Source of the DNA: JANNGC01 sp043757045 | GTDB taxonomy: Bacteria > Verrucomicrobiota > Verrucomicrobiia > Limisphaerales > SIBH01 | NCBI GenBank assembly: GCA_043757045.1 | Contig: JAYVQC010000077.1 | Location: 1 to 8,781 of the forward strand | Direction of reading: 5' to 3' | DNA: 8,781 nucleotides | Shown: piece after piece, positions 1-5,602 of the stretch | Layout of the letters: every line of letters starts with the position of its first letter | How positions within the stretch are numbered: the first letter of the stretch is position 1 | Translations under genes and position numbers: made by a program | The notes under the pieces: generated by a model | What the model was told of the DNA's origin: nothing | The model's database searches: none | The model's input: only the letters and a program-made list of their open reading frames with translations

Positions 1-12
1 TTTGCACAAAAG

Positions 13-36
13 GCGGCGCGTGTCAGCCGGTTTTTT
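13..36. terminator. weak hairpin next to T tracts, possible terminator
   Basis: CGGC (14-17) and GCCG (26-29) can form a 4-bp stem. It is followed by G and six Ts on the plus strand, and by CC and TTTT on the minus strand. It lies about 40 nt beyond the tRNA 3' end, so it could stop tRNA transcription on the minus strand or a plus-strand gene from outside the window. The stem is short, so this is only a candidate. Confidence 0.22.
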
Positions 37-71
37 CTTCGCATGAAGACAAGGTGATGGGAGAGAAGAAA

Positions 72-148
72 TGGAGCGAGCGAAGGGATTCGAACCCTCG
101 ACACTCACGTTGGCAACGTGATGCTCTACCAGGCTGAGCTACGCTCGC
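72..148 (-). tRNA. tRNA-Gly (anticodon GCC), CCA encoded
   Basis: Read on the minus strand this folds as a complete cloverleaf. The 7-bp acceptor stem GCGAGCG/CGCTCGC is perfect. It is followed by TA at positions 8-9, a D arm with GCTC/GAGC, an anticodon stem TCACG/CGTGA with loop TTGCCAA, a 5-nt variable loop, and a T arm with the TTCGAAT loop and stem GAGGG/CCCTT (one G-U pair). The anticodon is GCC, which reads GGC/GGU glycine codons. The discriminator base is U, as is usual for bacterial tRNA-Gly, and CCA is encoded at 72-74. It lies 66 bp downstream of marC in the same direction and may have its own promoter in that gap. The isotype is read from the anticodon alone. Confidence 0.96.
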
Positions 149-165
149 TTCCAAATGCGGGCGCG

Positions 166-193
166 AACTTAGAAGAACTTCCCGCCTTTGCAA
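166..193 (-). promoter_or_regulatory. possible sigma-70-type promoter for tRNA-Gly
   Basis: In the 66-bp gap between marC and the tRNA, the minus strand has TTGCAA (188-193), a 16-bp spacer, then TAAGTT (166-171), about 17 nt before the tRNA 5' end. This spacing would suit a short leader removed by RNase P. Both hexamers are imperfect, so this is a weak prediction. Read-through from marC is the alternative. Confidence 0.3.
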
Positions 194-214
194 GCCCTGT
201 TTTTGCGCGCCACC

Positions 215-850
215 TCACAAGCCCTTCATCCAGCCCAGTTCGGTCAGCGCGTTCACGATGAACTGCACCGCCACCGCCGCGAGCAGCAGGCCCATGATGC
301 GCGTGGTGATGCGCATCGCGATGGGCCTCAACCACTTCGCGCCGTGTGCAGAGAGCCGCAGGATGGCGTAGCTCGCCACGCCGACGATGAGAATGGAAAG
401 GCACAGAAAAACTTCCTGCGTGAAATCCGCCGCCTTGTTGTGCAGCAGGATCGCCGTCGAGATCGCGCCCGGTCCCGCGAGCATCGGAATGGCCAGCGGC
501 GTCACCGCGATGTCGTCCTTGGCCGCGCCCGCCGCCGTCTCCTCCTGGGTTTCCTGCACGCGCGAGCGTTGCGCGCGCAACATGTCCAGCGCCACGAGCA
601 GCAGCACGATGCCACCCGCGATTTGGAAGGCCGGAAGTTTGATGCCGACGAACTTCAAGATCCATTCCCCGAGAATCGCGAAGGCCAGCAGGACCAGCAC
701 CATAATCACGCAGGCCACGCGCGCCATCCGCACGCGCTGTTGCGGCGTGTCGTCCGCCGTCATGGCCAGGAAGGTCGGCACAATCGCAATCGGGTCCACG
801 ATCACGAAGAGCGAACTCACCGCCAGCAGCGTGTATTCAATCAGCGTCAT
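215..850 (-). CDS. MarC-family integral membrane protein
   Basis: This 211-aa protein matches the MarC (UPF0056) family in length and signatures. The signatures are DPIAIVPTFL near residues 19-28, AFQIAGGIVLLL at 74-85, and TPLAIPMLAGPGAIST at 117-132. Six hydrophobic segments are visible at roughly 5-28, 43-64, 74-92, 112-136, 146-167 and 184-204, with a charged cytosolic-type loop (about 93-113) between the third and fourth. MarC proteins are inner-membrane proteins of poorly defined function. The old link to multiple antibiotic resistance is not supported for MarC itself, and a transport role is only inferred from the fold. The ATG start overlaps the upstream stop as ATGA, which suggests translational coupling to the ATP-grasp-like gene. 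No Shine-Dalgarno sequence precedes it. Family assignment is secure; substrate is unknown. Confidence 0.93.
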   Translation of the reverse strand: MTLIEYTLLAVSSLFVIVDPIAIVPTFLAMTADDTPQQRVRMARVACVIMVLVLLAFAILGEWILKFVGIKLPAFQIAGGIVLLLVALDMLRAQRSRVQETQEETAAGAAKDDIAVTPLAIPMLAGPGAISTAILLHNKAADFTQEVFLCLSILIVGVASYAILRLSAHGAKWLRPIAMRITTRIMGLLLAAVAVQFIVNALTELGWMKGL

Positions 851-2385
851 GGTTTATCGTCGGTGAGCGCGCCGGAGTTAGTGGGACAGGCGCCCCCGCC
901 TGTCGCTGGTCCTGCAAGCGCCTCCGCTTGCAGATCACCCAGCGGAGGCGCTTGGTGGACTAATGACAGGCGGGGCGCCCGTCCCACCACCGCCATCGCG
1001 CACGGCGCGAGAATCGCGTCGGTCATGCCATGCACAATCTTTTTGTCCGCCGGCACCAACGTCGCCAGCACGCCGCCGAGCTGCGTCCGCGCCGCGTCGC
1101 CTTCGCCGCCCACGAAATAATACGGACACAGCCGCGCGCGCGCCGGCATCGTCTTCAATTCGTCCGCCTCGAAGTCATACCACCGCGCCGTCACCGTCTT
1201 CGGTTTCTCGAAGCGTTGCAGCACATACGGCGACAGCGGGAATTCCACCAGCGCCTTCTGCACCGCCGCGCTCCACTCCCCTTGCGACAAATCACTGCCC
1301 AGATACACGCCGCGCGCGCCCCATGCCTCCGCTGAAAATCCCGACACTTTCAAAATTAAATCCCGCTCGCGCTGCGACAACGATTTCAACTGCTCCCAGT
1401 TCGTCAGCTCCAGTCCGGGAATCGCCGCGTGCGGCGGCAGCGGCGTCGGGTCGAGCACCCACGAATACGGCACCAGCGGGAGCAGGCGCTTGAAGAATCC
1501 CTCACCCAGCGCCTGCCGCCAGACCTCGCGCAGGTTGCGATTCCACAACAGCGCGAAGAGCAGCTTCTCTTCAAAAATCGTTTTCGGCGGCGGCGTCACG
1601 CGAATCTTCTTCTCCGCCGCGAGGGAAAAAATCTGCTCGGCGTTCGGCACGTTCGCGAGATCGAACAACTCGAAGAACCGATACACGGCGTCGCCTTCCT
1701 GGAAACTGTTGAATTCTGAACTCTGAACTTTGAACTTTGAACTCCCGAGTTGCGCCGCCATCCATTCCATCTCGGGCCGATACGTCGCCGATTCCTCCGA
1801 CACCACGATGTGAACCCGCGCCGCACTTCCGAAGATGCTCTCGAACCCACGCAACATCCCGTCCGCCCCGCCGATGACTTCTTCGCTTCTGCCCTCTGCC
1901 TTCTGCCCTCTGCTTTCTGAGTAAGTCTTGTTCAACCACGCCGTCACCCCAATCCCCCCCGGCACGCTGTCCAACTCCGTGATCGCAAATCCCTTCTCCG
2001 TGAGCATGAGGTCCGGTCGGATGACGCGCGGTAGCTCGTTCTTAAACGCCGCCGAGCGCTGACGCTCGATCAATCCCGCCGGCTTGCCCGCCTCAAGCAA
2101 TTCTGCGATCCACTTCGGCTGCTTCCCTTGCACGCTCTGCCGGTAGAGCTGGTTCACGCCGCGATAAAATTGCAGCGACACGCGCCCCAGCCAGTTCAGT
2201 TCATCCACCTGCGCCGCGCTCAACAGAAATGGCTCCGGCGAAATCCGCCACGACATTCCCGCAAACAACCCCTCCTTCGGCAACGCGTCGCGAATGAACT
2301 GCGCCCGCGCCTTCGCCGCCGAAATGTCCGCCGCTGATTCCGCCTCACTCAGATTCACGCGCGCGATGATACGGAATTCAATCAC
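847..2385 (-). CDS. circularly permuted ATP-grasp-like protein of unknown substrate
   Basis: This 512-aa protein is not one I can name. Two blocks look like the halves of an ATP-grasp enzyme in permuted order. The first, residues 120-146, reads RVIRPDLMLTEKG then ITELDSVPGG, like the metal-binding strands (candidate ligands D125, E137, D139). The second, residues 342-393, has DLILKVSGFSAEAWGARGVY then YVLQRFEKP, like the nucleotide-binding lysine, the Gly-rich loop and the hinge strand. A conserved-looking tail RLCPYYFV...GGVLATLVPADKKIVHG follows at 418-453. ATP-grasp enzymes usually join a carboxylate to an amine or thiol; no substrate is inferable here. The start is GTG at 2385: an in-frame TGA lies just upstream, no ATG or TTG intervenes, and there is no Shine-Dalgarno. 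A second GTG at codon 10 is possible. Residues 156-167 and 214-226 come from heptamer arrays, and residues from 467 on come from an inserted palindromic element and the sequence after it. The stop overlaps marC. Confidence 0.72.
   Translation of the reverse strand: MIEFRIIARVNLSEAESAADISAAKARAQFIRDALPKEGLFAGMSWRISPEPFLLSAAQVDELNWLGRVSLQFYRGVNQLYRQSVQGKQPKWIAELLEAGKPAGLIERQRSAAFKNELPRVIRPDLMLTEKGFAITELDSVPGGIGVTAWLNKTYSESRGQKAEGRSEEVIGGADGMLRGFESIFGSAARVHIVVSEESATYRPEMEWMAAQLGSSKFKVQSSEFNSFQEGDAVYRFFELFDLANVPNAEQIFSLAAEKKIRVTPPPKTIFEEKLLFALLWNRNLREVWRQALGEGFFKRLLPLVPYSWVLDPTPLPPHAAIPGLELTNWEQLKSLSQRERDLILKVSGFSAEAWGARGVYLGSDLSQGEWSAAVQKALVEFPLSPYVLQRFEKPKTVTARWYDFEADELKTMPARARLCPYYFVGGEGDAARTQLGGVLATLVPADKKIVHGMTDAILAPCAMAVVGRAPRLSLVHQAPPLGDLQAEALAGPATGGGACPTNSGALTDDKP
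881..987. repeat. palindromic repeat element inside the 3' end of the ATP-grasp-like gene
   Basis: The ends form an inverted repeat: GTGGGACAGGCGCCC... (881-904) against the reverse complement of 965-987, identical apart from one substitution and one extra base. Pairing stops sharply at both outer ends. Inside, 912-920 pairs with 925-933 around a CCTC loop. The competing alternative is 916-928 pairing perfectly with 941-953 over 13 bp. The element is read through in frame and supplies about 36 residues (467-502) rich in Ala, Gly and Pro. Exact removal joins GTG to TAA in frame. I see no target-site duplication and no transposase, so it is a REP/MITE-like non-autonomous repeat by structure. 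Confidence 0.85.
1710..1744. repeat. tandem heptamer array TGAAYTY x5, in frame in CDS
   Basis: Five consecutive 7-mers are visible: TGAATTC, TGAACTC, TGAACTT, TGAACTT, TGAACTC. On the coding (minus) strand they encode a 7-residue periodic segment, SSKFKVQ then SSEFNSF, at about residues 215-228 of the ATP-grasp-like protein. The array is AT-rich against GC-rich surroundings, which marks it as foreign to the gene. A period of 7 bp repeats in every frame as a heptapeptide, so it stays open if no stop is created. Confidence 0.9.
1886..1920. repeat. tandem heptamer array YYTCTGC x5, in frame in CDS
   Basis: Five consecutive 7-mers are visible: CTTCTGC, CCTCTGC, CTTCTGC, CCTCTGC, TTTCTGA. On the minus strand they encode a charged segment SESRGQKAEGRS (residues 156-167), just after the conserved PGGIGVTAWLNKTY block of the ATP-grasp-like protein. 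The array has the same copy number and total length (35 bp) as the unrelated array at 1710-1744 in the same gene. Confidence 0.9.
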
Positions 2386-2463
2386 AAGCGCAAACTTGGA
2401 CGGTCACATCTCAGGGAGCGCGGGGAACTTTTGCCCGCTGGATTTCGCGCGGCGCTGAAAGTG

Positions 2464-2529
2464 ATGCTGTTGCCGCTGGTGGCGTTGGTCGTCGTGGCGG
2501 TGGGTTGCTGGTGGAAGCTGTGGCGGTAG
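2464..2529 (+). CDS. possible small membrane ORF or gene remnant
   Basis: In the 182-bp gap between proA and the ATP-grasp-like gene, the plus strand reads an ATG followed by a strongly hydrophobic stretch (MLLPLVALVVVAVGCWWK, then LWR and stop): 21 residues, shaped like one membrane segment with a basic end. Nearly every third codon base is G or C, as in real genes here. The frame is open further upstream, and a TTG at 2431 would add 11 residues (LPAGFRAALKV). An AGGGAG at 2413-2418 lies ahead of that TTG at a long spacing. It could be a tiny membrane protein, the tail of a decayed gene, or chance. I do not recognise it. Confidence 0.2.
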   Translation: MLLPLVALVVVAVGCWWKLWR

Positions 2530-2567
2530 GAGCGGGCGGCGTGCTGATGCAAAGCGCCGGGGTCGCG

Positions 2568-3848
2568 CTACGCCCGCACCTGTCCCGTGCCGTAGCCCAG
2601 CCACCGGTAAGTCGTCAGCTCGTCCAGACCCATCGGGCCGCGCGCGCCGACTTTGTCGGTGCTGATGCCGATCTCGGCGCCCATGCCGTATTCGCCGCCA
2701 TCGGTGAAGCGGGTGCTGGCGTTCCAATAGACCGCCGCGGAGTCCACTTCGGCGAGGAACTTCTGCGCGGTGGCCTCGTTGCGCGTGACGATGCTGTCCG
2801 AGTGCGCCGAACCGTAGGTGCTGATGTGGTCAATGGCTTGTTGCACATCGGCCACGACGCGGACGTTGAGGATGTAGTCGTTGTACTCCGTGGACCAGTC
2901 CTGCTCGGTGGCGGGCTGGAGGCGGAGTTGAGAATTGAAGGTTAAGAGTTGAGAGAATGACGCGGCGTCGCAGCGCAATTCCACGTTCTTCTCGTTCAAC
3001 CGCGTGGCGATGGCGGGAAGAAACTTTGCGGCCACGGTTCGATCCACGAGCAGTGTTTCCATCGCATTGCACACGGCTGGCCGTTGCACCTTGGCATTCA
3101 TCACGATGTTCTCGGCCATCACCAAATCCGCCTCGCGATCCACGAAGACGTGGCAGACGCCTTTGTAGTGTTTGATCACCGGCACCTTCGAGCAATCGGT
3201 CACGGCGCGGATCAGTCCCTCGCCACCGCGCGGCATGCAGAGGTCCACGTATTGCGTGAGCGAAAGCAGTTCCTTGATGGCGTCGCGATCCGTGGTGGCG
3301 ACGACCTGGATGGCGTGCGCGGGGAAGGTGCCGAGCGTCGCACGTCCCGCCTCGACCATGGTCTGCGCGATGATTTGATTGGAGTGCATGGCCTCCTTGC
3401 CGCCGCGCAGAATCGTCGCGTTGCTCGACTTGAAGCACAGGCTGGCCGCGTCGGCGGTGACGTTGGGTCGCGACTCGTAAATGATCACGACGACGCCGAT
3501 GGGCGAAGAAATTTTCTTGAGGCGCAAGCCGTTCGGGCGCGTGCGTTCGTCGAGAACTTTGCCAATCGGGTCGGGCAGGGCGGCCACTTCGCGCAAGCCG
3601 TGCGCCATCCTGGCGATGCGTTTGTCGTCGAGCTTCAAGCGGTCGAGCATCGCGGTGCTGAGGCCGAGAGACGCGCCGGTTTGCATGTCCTTCGCGTTCG
3701 CGGCTTTGATGGCTTCGGCGTTTTTCTCCAGCGCCTCGGCCATGGCGAGCAGGCAGCGGTTCTTCTCGTCCGTGGTCAGCTTGGCCAGTTCGCGCGACGC
3801 CGCCTTGGCCTGTTGGCCAAGCAACGTCATCTGTTCCGTCAAATTCAT
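2568..3848 (-). CDS. proA: gamma-glutamyl phosphate reductase (ProA)
   Basis: ProA reduces gamma-glutamyl phosphate with NADPH to glutamate-5-semialdehyde, the second step of proline synthesis from glutamate, in the cytoplasm. The 426-aa length is normal for the family. Recognisable blocks are GLRLKKISSPIGVVVIIYES (107-126), ATILRGGKEA (144-153), YVDLCMPRGGEGLI (200-213), the catalytic-cysteine motif RPAVCNAMETLLV with C260, and a C-terminal block VDSAAVYWNASTRFTDGG (368-385) then GARGPMGLDELTTYRW. The start is ATG at 3848; a TTG farther upstream at 3930 lies in another frame and in a repeat, so it is rejected. Residues 299-308 (SQLLTFNSQL) come from an in-frame heptamer array in a segment that varies in the family. 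No proB partner is in the window. No Shine-Dalgarno is seen; a possible -10 box sits just upstream. Confidence 0.97.
   Translation of the reverse strand: MNLTEQMTLLGQQAKAASRELAKLTTDEKNRCLLAMAEALEKNAEAIKAANAKDMQTGASLGLSTAMLDRLKLDDKRIARMAHGLREVAALPDPIGKVLDERTRPNGLRLKKISSPIGVVVIIYESRPNVTADAASLCFKSSNATILRGGKEAMHSNQIIAQTMVEAGRATLGTFPAHAIQVVATTDRDAIKELLSLTQYVDLCMPRGGEGLIRAVTDCSKVPVIKHYKGVCHVFVDREADLVMAENIVMNAKVQRPAVCNAMETLLVDRTVAAKFLPAIATRLNEKNVELRCDAASFSQLLTFNSQLRLQPATEQDWSTEYNDYILNVRVVADVQQAIDHISTYGSAHSDSIVTRNEATAQKFLAEVDSAAVYWNASTRFTDGGEYGMGAEIGISTDKVGARGPMGLDELTTYRWLGYGTGQVRA
2925..2952. repeat. tandem heptamer array GARTTGA x4 in proA
   Basis: Four consecutive 7-mers are visible: GAGTTGA, GAATTGA, AGGTTAA, GAGTTGA, with a weaker GAGAATG next to them. 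On the coding strand they give SQLLTFN then SQL (residues 299-308), again with a heptapeptide period. The array lies between two conserved ProA blocks (LRCDAASF and STEYNDYILNV), where family members differ, so the fold is probably spared. Confidence 0.82.
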
Positions 3849-3856
3849 GCGCGCGA

Positions 3857-3862
3857 AAGATA
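3857..3862 (-). promoter_or_regulatory. possible -10 box of proA, maybe leaderless
   Basis: The minus strand has TATCTT 8 nt before the proA ATG, matching the TAnnnT shape of a -10 box. At this distance transcription would begin at or next to the start codon, giving a leaderless mRNA, which fits the absence of a Shine-Dalgarno. No convincing -35 hexamer is seen. Confidence 0.22.
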
Positions 3863-3900
3863 GGGGAAAAGTTTCGCGTGAGAAGAGGGAACTGGCTTGG

Positions 3901-4013
3901 ACGGAGCGCGGACTTTCCAGTCCGCAGCAACGTGCGAATGACGAGTCCTATGGACGTGGCTAAAACCGCTCTGACTTTCTAGCTTGCTGCGGACTGGAAA
4001 GTCCGCGCTCCGT
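3901..4013. repeat. 113-bp palindromic element with perfect 30-bp arms
   Basis: The arms 3901-3930 and 3984-4013 are perfect reverse complements over 30 bp, separated by 53 nt. Each arm is itself a hairpin: GCGGACT, loop TTCC, AGTCCGC (3908-3925), and the complementary form at 3989-4006. Pairing ends abruptly at both sides. The element fills over half of the 209-bp region between the divergent proA and beta-propeller genes. A 30-nt stretch of it (3902-3931) recurs exactly at 8691-8720, and a diverged copy lies at 7049-7180, so it is a dispersed repeat family. No ORF or transposase is associated. Confidence 0.93.
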
Positions 4014-4057
4014 AGCGGCGGGCTTGCCTCACGTGCCATCCGCCGTTCAACTGCATC

Positions 4058-5602
4058 ATGGCTGAAGGACAAAAGTTGGGGCGGGTGCAACGCGTGCTGC
4101 GCGGGATTTTTGCCGTGCTGTTGGTCGCACTCATCGGCGGGCTGATTTACGTCTGGGGCTTTCGCGATGTCTCGCGGCAGAACAAGCTCATCACTACGGT
4201 CGTGATGTTGATGGCGGGTTACGGAGGCTTTCTGTTGTGGGTGTTGTTCGCGGCGCGCTGGCAGAAGCGCGCGCGGTGGATGGTTTTTCTCGGGACGATT
4301 CTCGCCCTCATCATTTGCCGGTTCACGCTCCGCATCAGCGGGGTGAACGGCGACTTGCTGCCCATCGTCGAGTGGCGCTGGCAGAAGGCGCGGGTGGTGA
4401 GTGTGGAGAAGGTCGCGGCCACGAACGCCCCGGCGTCCGTCGCGCTCACGAATCGTTATCCGCAATTCCTCGGGCCGACGCGCGACGGCGTGTTGCCCGG
4501 CCCGCTGCTCGCGCGCGACTGGAAACTGAATCCGCCGAAGGAATTGTGGCGGCACGCGGTGGGTTCCGCGTGGTCGGCTTTCGCGGTGGAAGGTCCGCGC
4601 GCCATCACGCAGGAACAGCGCGGCGCGGAAGAACTGGTCATGTGCTATGACGCGCTCACCGGCGCCGCACTTTGGTCGCACGCGGATGCTTCGCGCTACG
4701 CCACGGTCATCGCCGGTGAGGGACCGCGGGCCACGCCTACGATTTCAGGCGCGCATGTTTTCACCCTCGGCGGGGCCGGGGTGTTGAACTGCCTCGAACT
4801 CGCGACCGGGAAAAAGCTTTGGAGCAAGGACACGTTGAAGGAACACAGCGCGAAAGTCCCCGAGTGGGGCGTGGCCTCCTCGCCGTTGGTGACGGAGCGC
4901 GCCGTCATTGTGGCGGTGGGTGGGAACAAGCAGTCGCTCGTGGCCTACGCTCGCGACACGGGCGCCGTGCTGTGGAAGGGCGGTCACGACGACGCGCACT
5001 GGAGTTCACCCGTGCGCGTAACCCTGGCGGGCGTGCCGCAGATTCTGATCTTCTCGCAAAACGTCACCGCGCACGACGAGCAGTCCGGCGCGGTGTTGTG
5101 GCAGTATCCTTGGAGTAATCCGTTCCCGCACGTCGGCGTGCCTTTGATGCTGACGGGCGACCGTGTGCTGGTTTCGCAAGGCTATGCGGCGGGCAGCGAA
5201 TTGATCCAAATCACGCACGAGACGAACAAGTGGCGCGCGAAGCAGGTGTGGAAATCCATCCGCATGAAATCCAAGTTCGGCACGCTCATTCAACTCGATG
5301 GTTTTGTGTACGGCCTCGATGACGGCGCGCTGGCGTGTATTGACGCGGCGACGGGCGAATTGAAATGGAAAGGCGACCGCTACGGCCACGGTCAGATGAT
5401 GCTGGTCGGAAAATTGATCCTGCTGATGGCGGAGAGTGGCGACATCGTCCTGCTCGAACCGAACCCCACTGAGCAACGCGAACTGACTCGCCACAAAGTC
5501 TTCACCGCCAAAACGTGGAACCCGCCCGCGCTCGCCGGAGATTTGCTGTTCATCCGCAACGACCGCGAGGCCGCGTGCCTGCGGCTGCCGGTGGCGCGTT
5601 AG
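4058..5602 (+). CDS. membrane-anchored PQQ-like beta-propeller protein
   Basis: This 514-aa protein begins with three membrane segments (about 14-34, 43-64 and 72-91), then a linker and a beta-propeller. The propeller shows the repeated TG..LW blade motif: DALTGAALW (198-206), LATGKKLW (249-255), RDTGAVLW (299-306), EQSGAVLW (341-348) and AATGELKW (429-437). A block YPQFLGPTRDGVLPGP at 134-149 opens the extracytoplasmic domain, a signature common to such proteins in Planctomycetes and Verrucomicrobia. These resemble BamB and the quinoprotein dehydrogenases, but I see no set of PQQ or calcium ligands that would prove an enzyme, so a scaffold or surface role is as likely. The ATG at 4058 precedes the first membrane segment directly; no Shine-Dalgarno is seen. 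Its stop overlaps that of the convergent kinase gene. Confidence 0.87.
   Translation: MAEGQKLGRVQRVLRGIFAVLLVALIGGLIYVWGFRDVSRQNKLITTVVMLMAGYGGFLLWVLFAARWQKRARWMVFLGTILALIICRFTLRISGVNGDLLPIVEWRWQKARVVSVEKVAATNAPASVALTNRYPQFLGPTRDGVLPGPLLARDWKLNPPKELWRHAVGSAWSAFAVEGPRAITQEQRGAEELVMCYDALTGAALWSHADASRYATVIAGEGPRATPTISGAHVFTLGGAGVLNCLELATGKKLWSKDTLKEHSAKVPEWGVASSPLVTERAVIVAVGGNKQSLVAYARDTGAVLWKGGHDDAHWSSPVRVTLAGVPQILIFSQNVTAHDEQSGAVLWQYPWSNPFPHVGVPLMLTGDRVLVSQGYAAGSELIQITHETNKWRAKQVWKSIRMKSKFGTLIQLDGFVYGLDDGALACIDAATGELKWKGDRYGHGQMMLVGKLILLMAESGDIVLLEPNPTEQRELTRHKVFTAKTWNPPALAGDLLFIRNDREAACLRLPVAR

Noticed and set aside
72..148. tRNA-Gly as an integration site of a mobile island
   Set aside because: No integrase, no direct repeat of the tRNA 3' end and no foreign gene cargo are visible in the window; only 71 bp lie beyond its 3' end.
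881..987. Intragenic palindrome considered as a rho-independent terminator
   Set aside because: It has no T tract on either strand and lies inside an open reading frame ahead of a coupled gene, where a terminator would cut off marC.
188..1120. Plus-strand open frame (310 codons) over marC and the end of the ATP-grasp-like gene
   Set aside because: It crosses two real minus-strand genes and the palindromic element, and its product is Arg/His/Gln-rich without motifs. It is a shadow of high GC content.
2830..3930. Minus-strand open frame beginning at 3930 in the repeat
   Set aside because: It overlaps proA in another frame, starts with TTG in the repeat arm and has Arg-rich, motif-free sequence.
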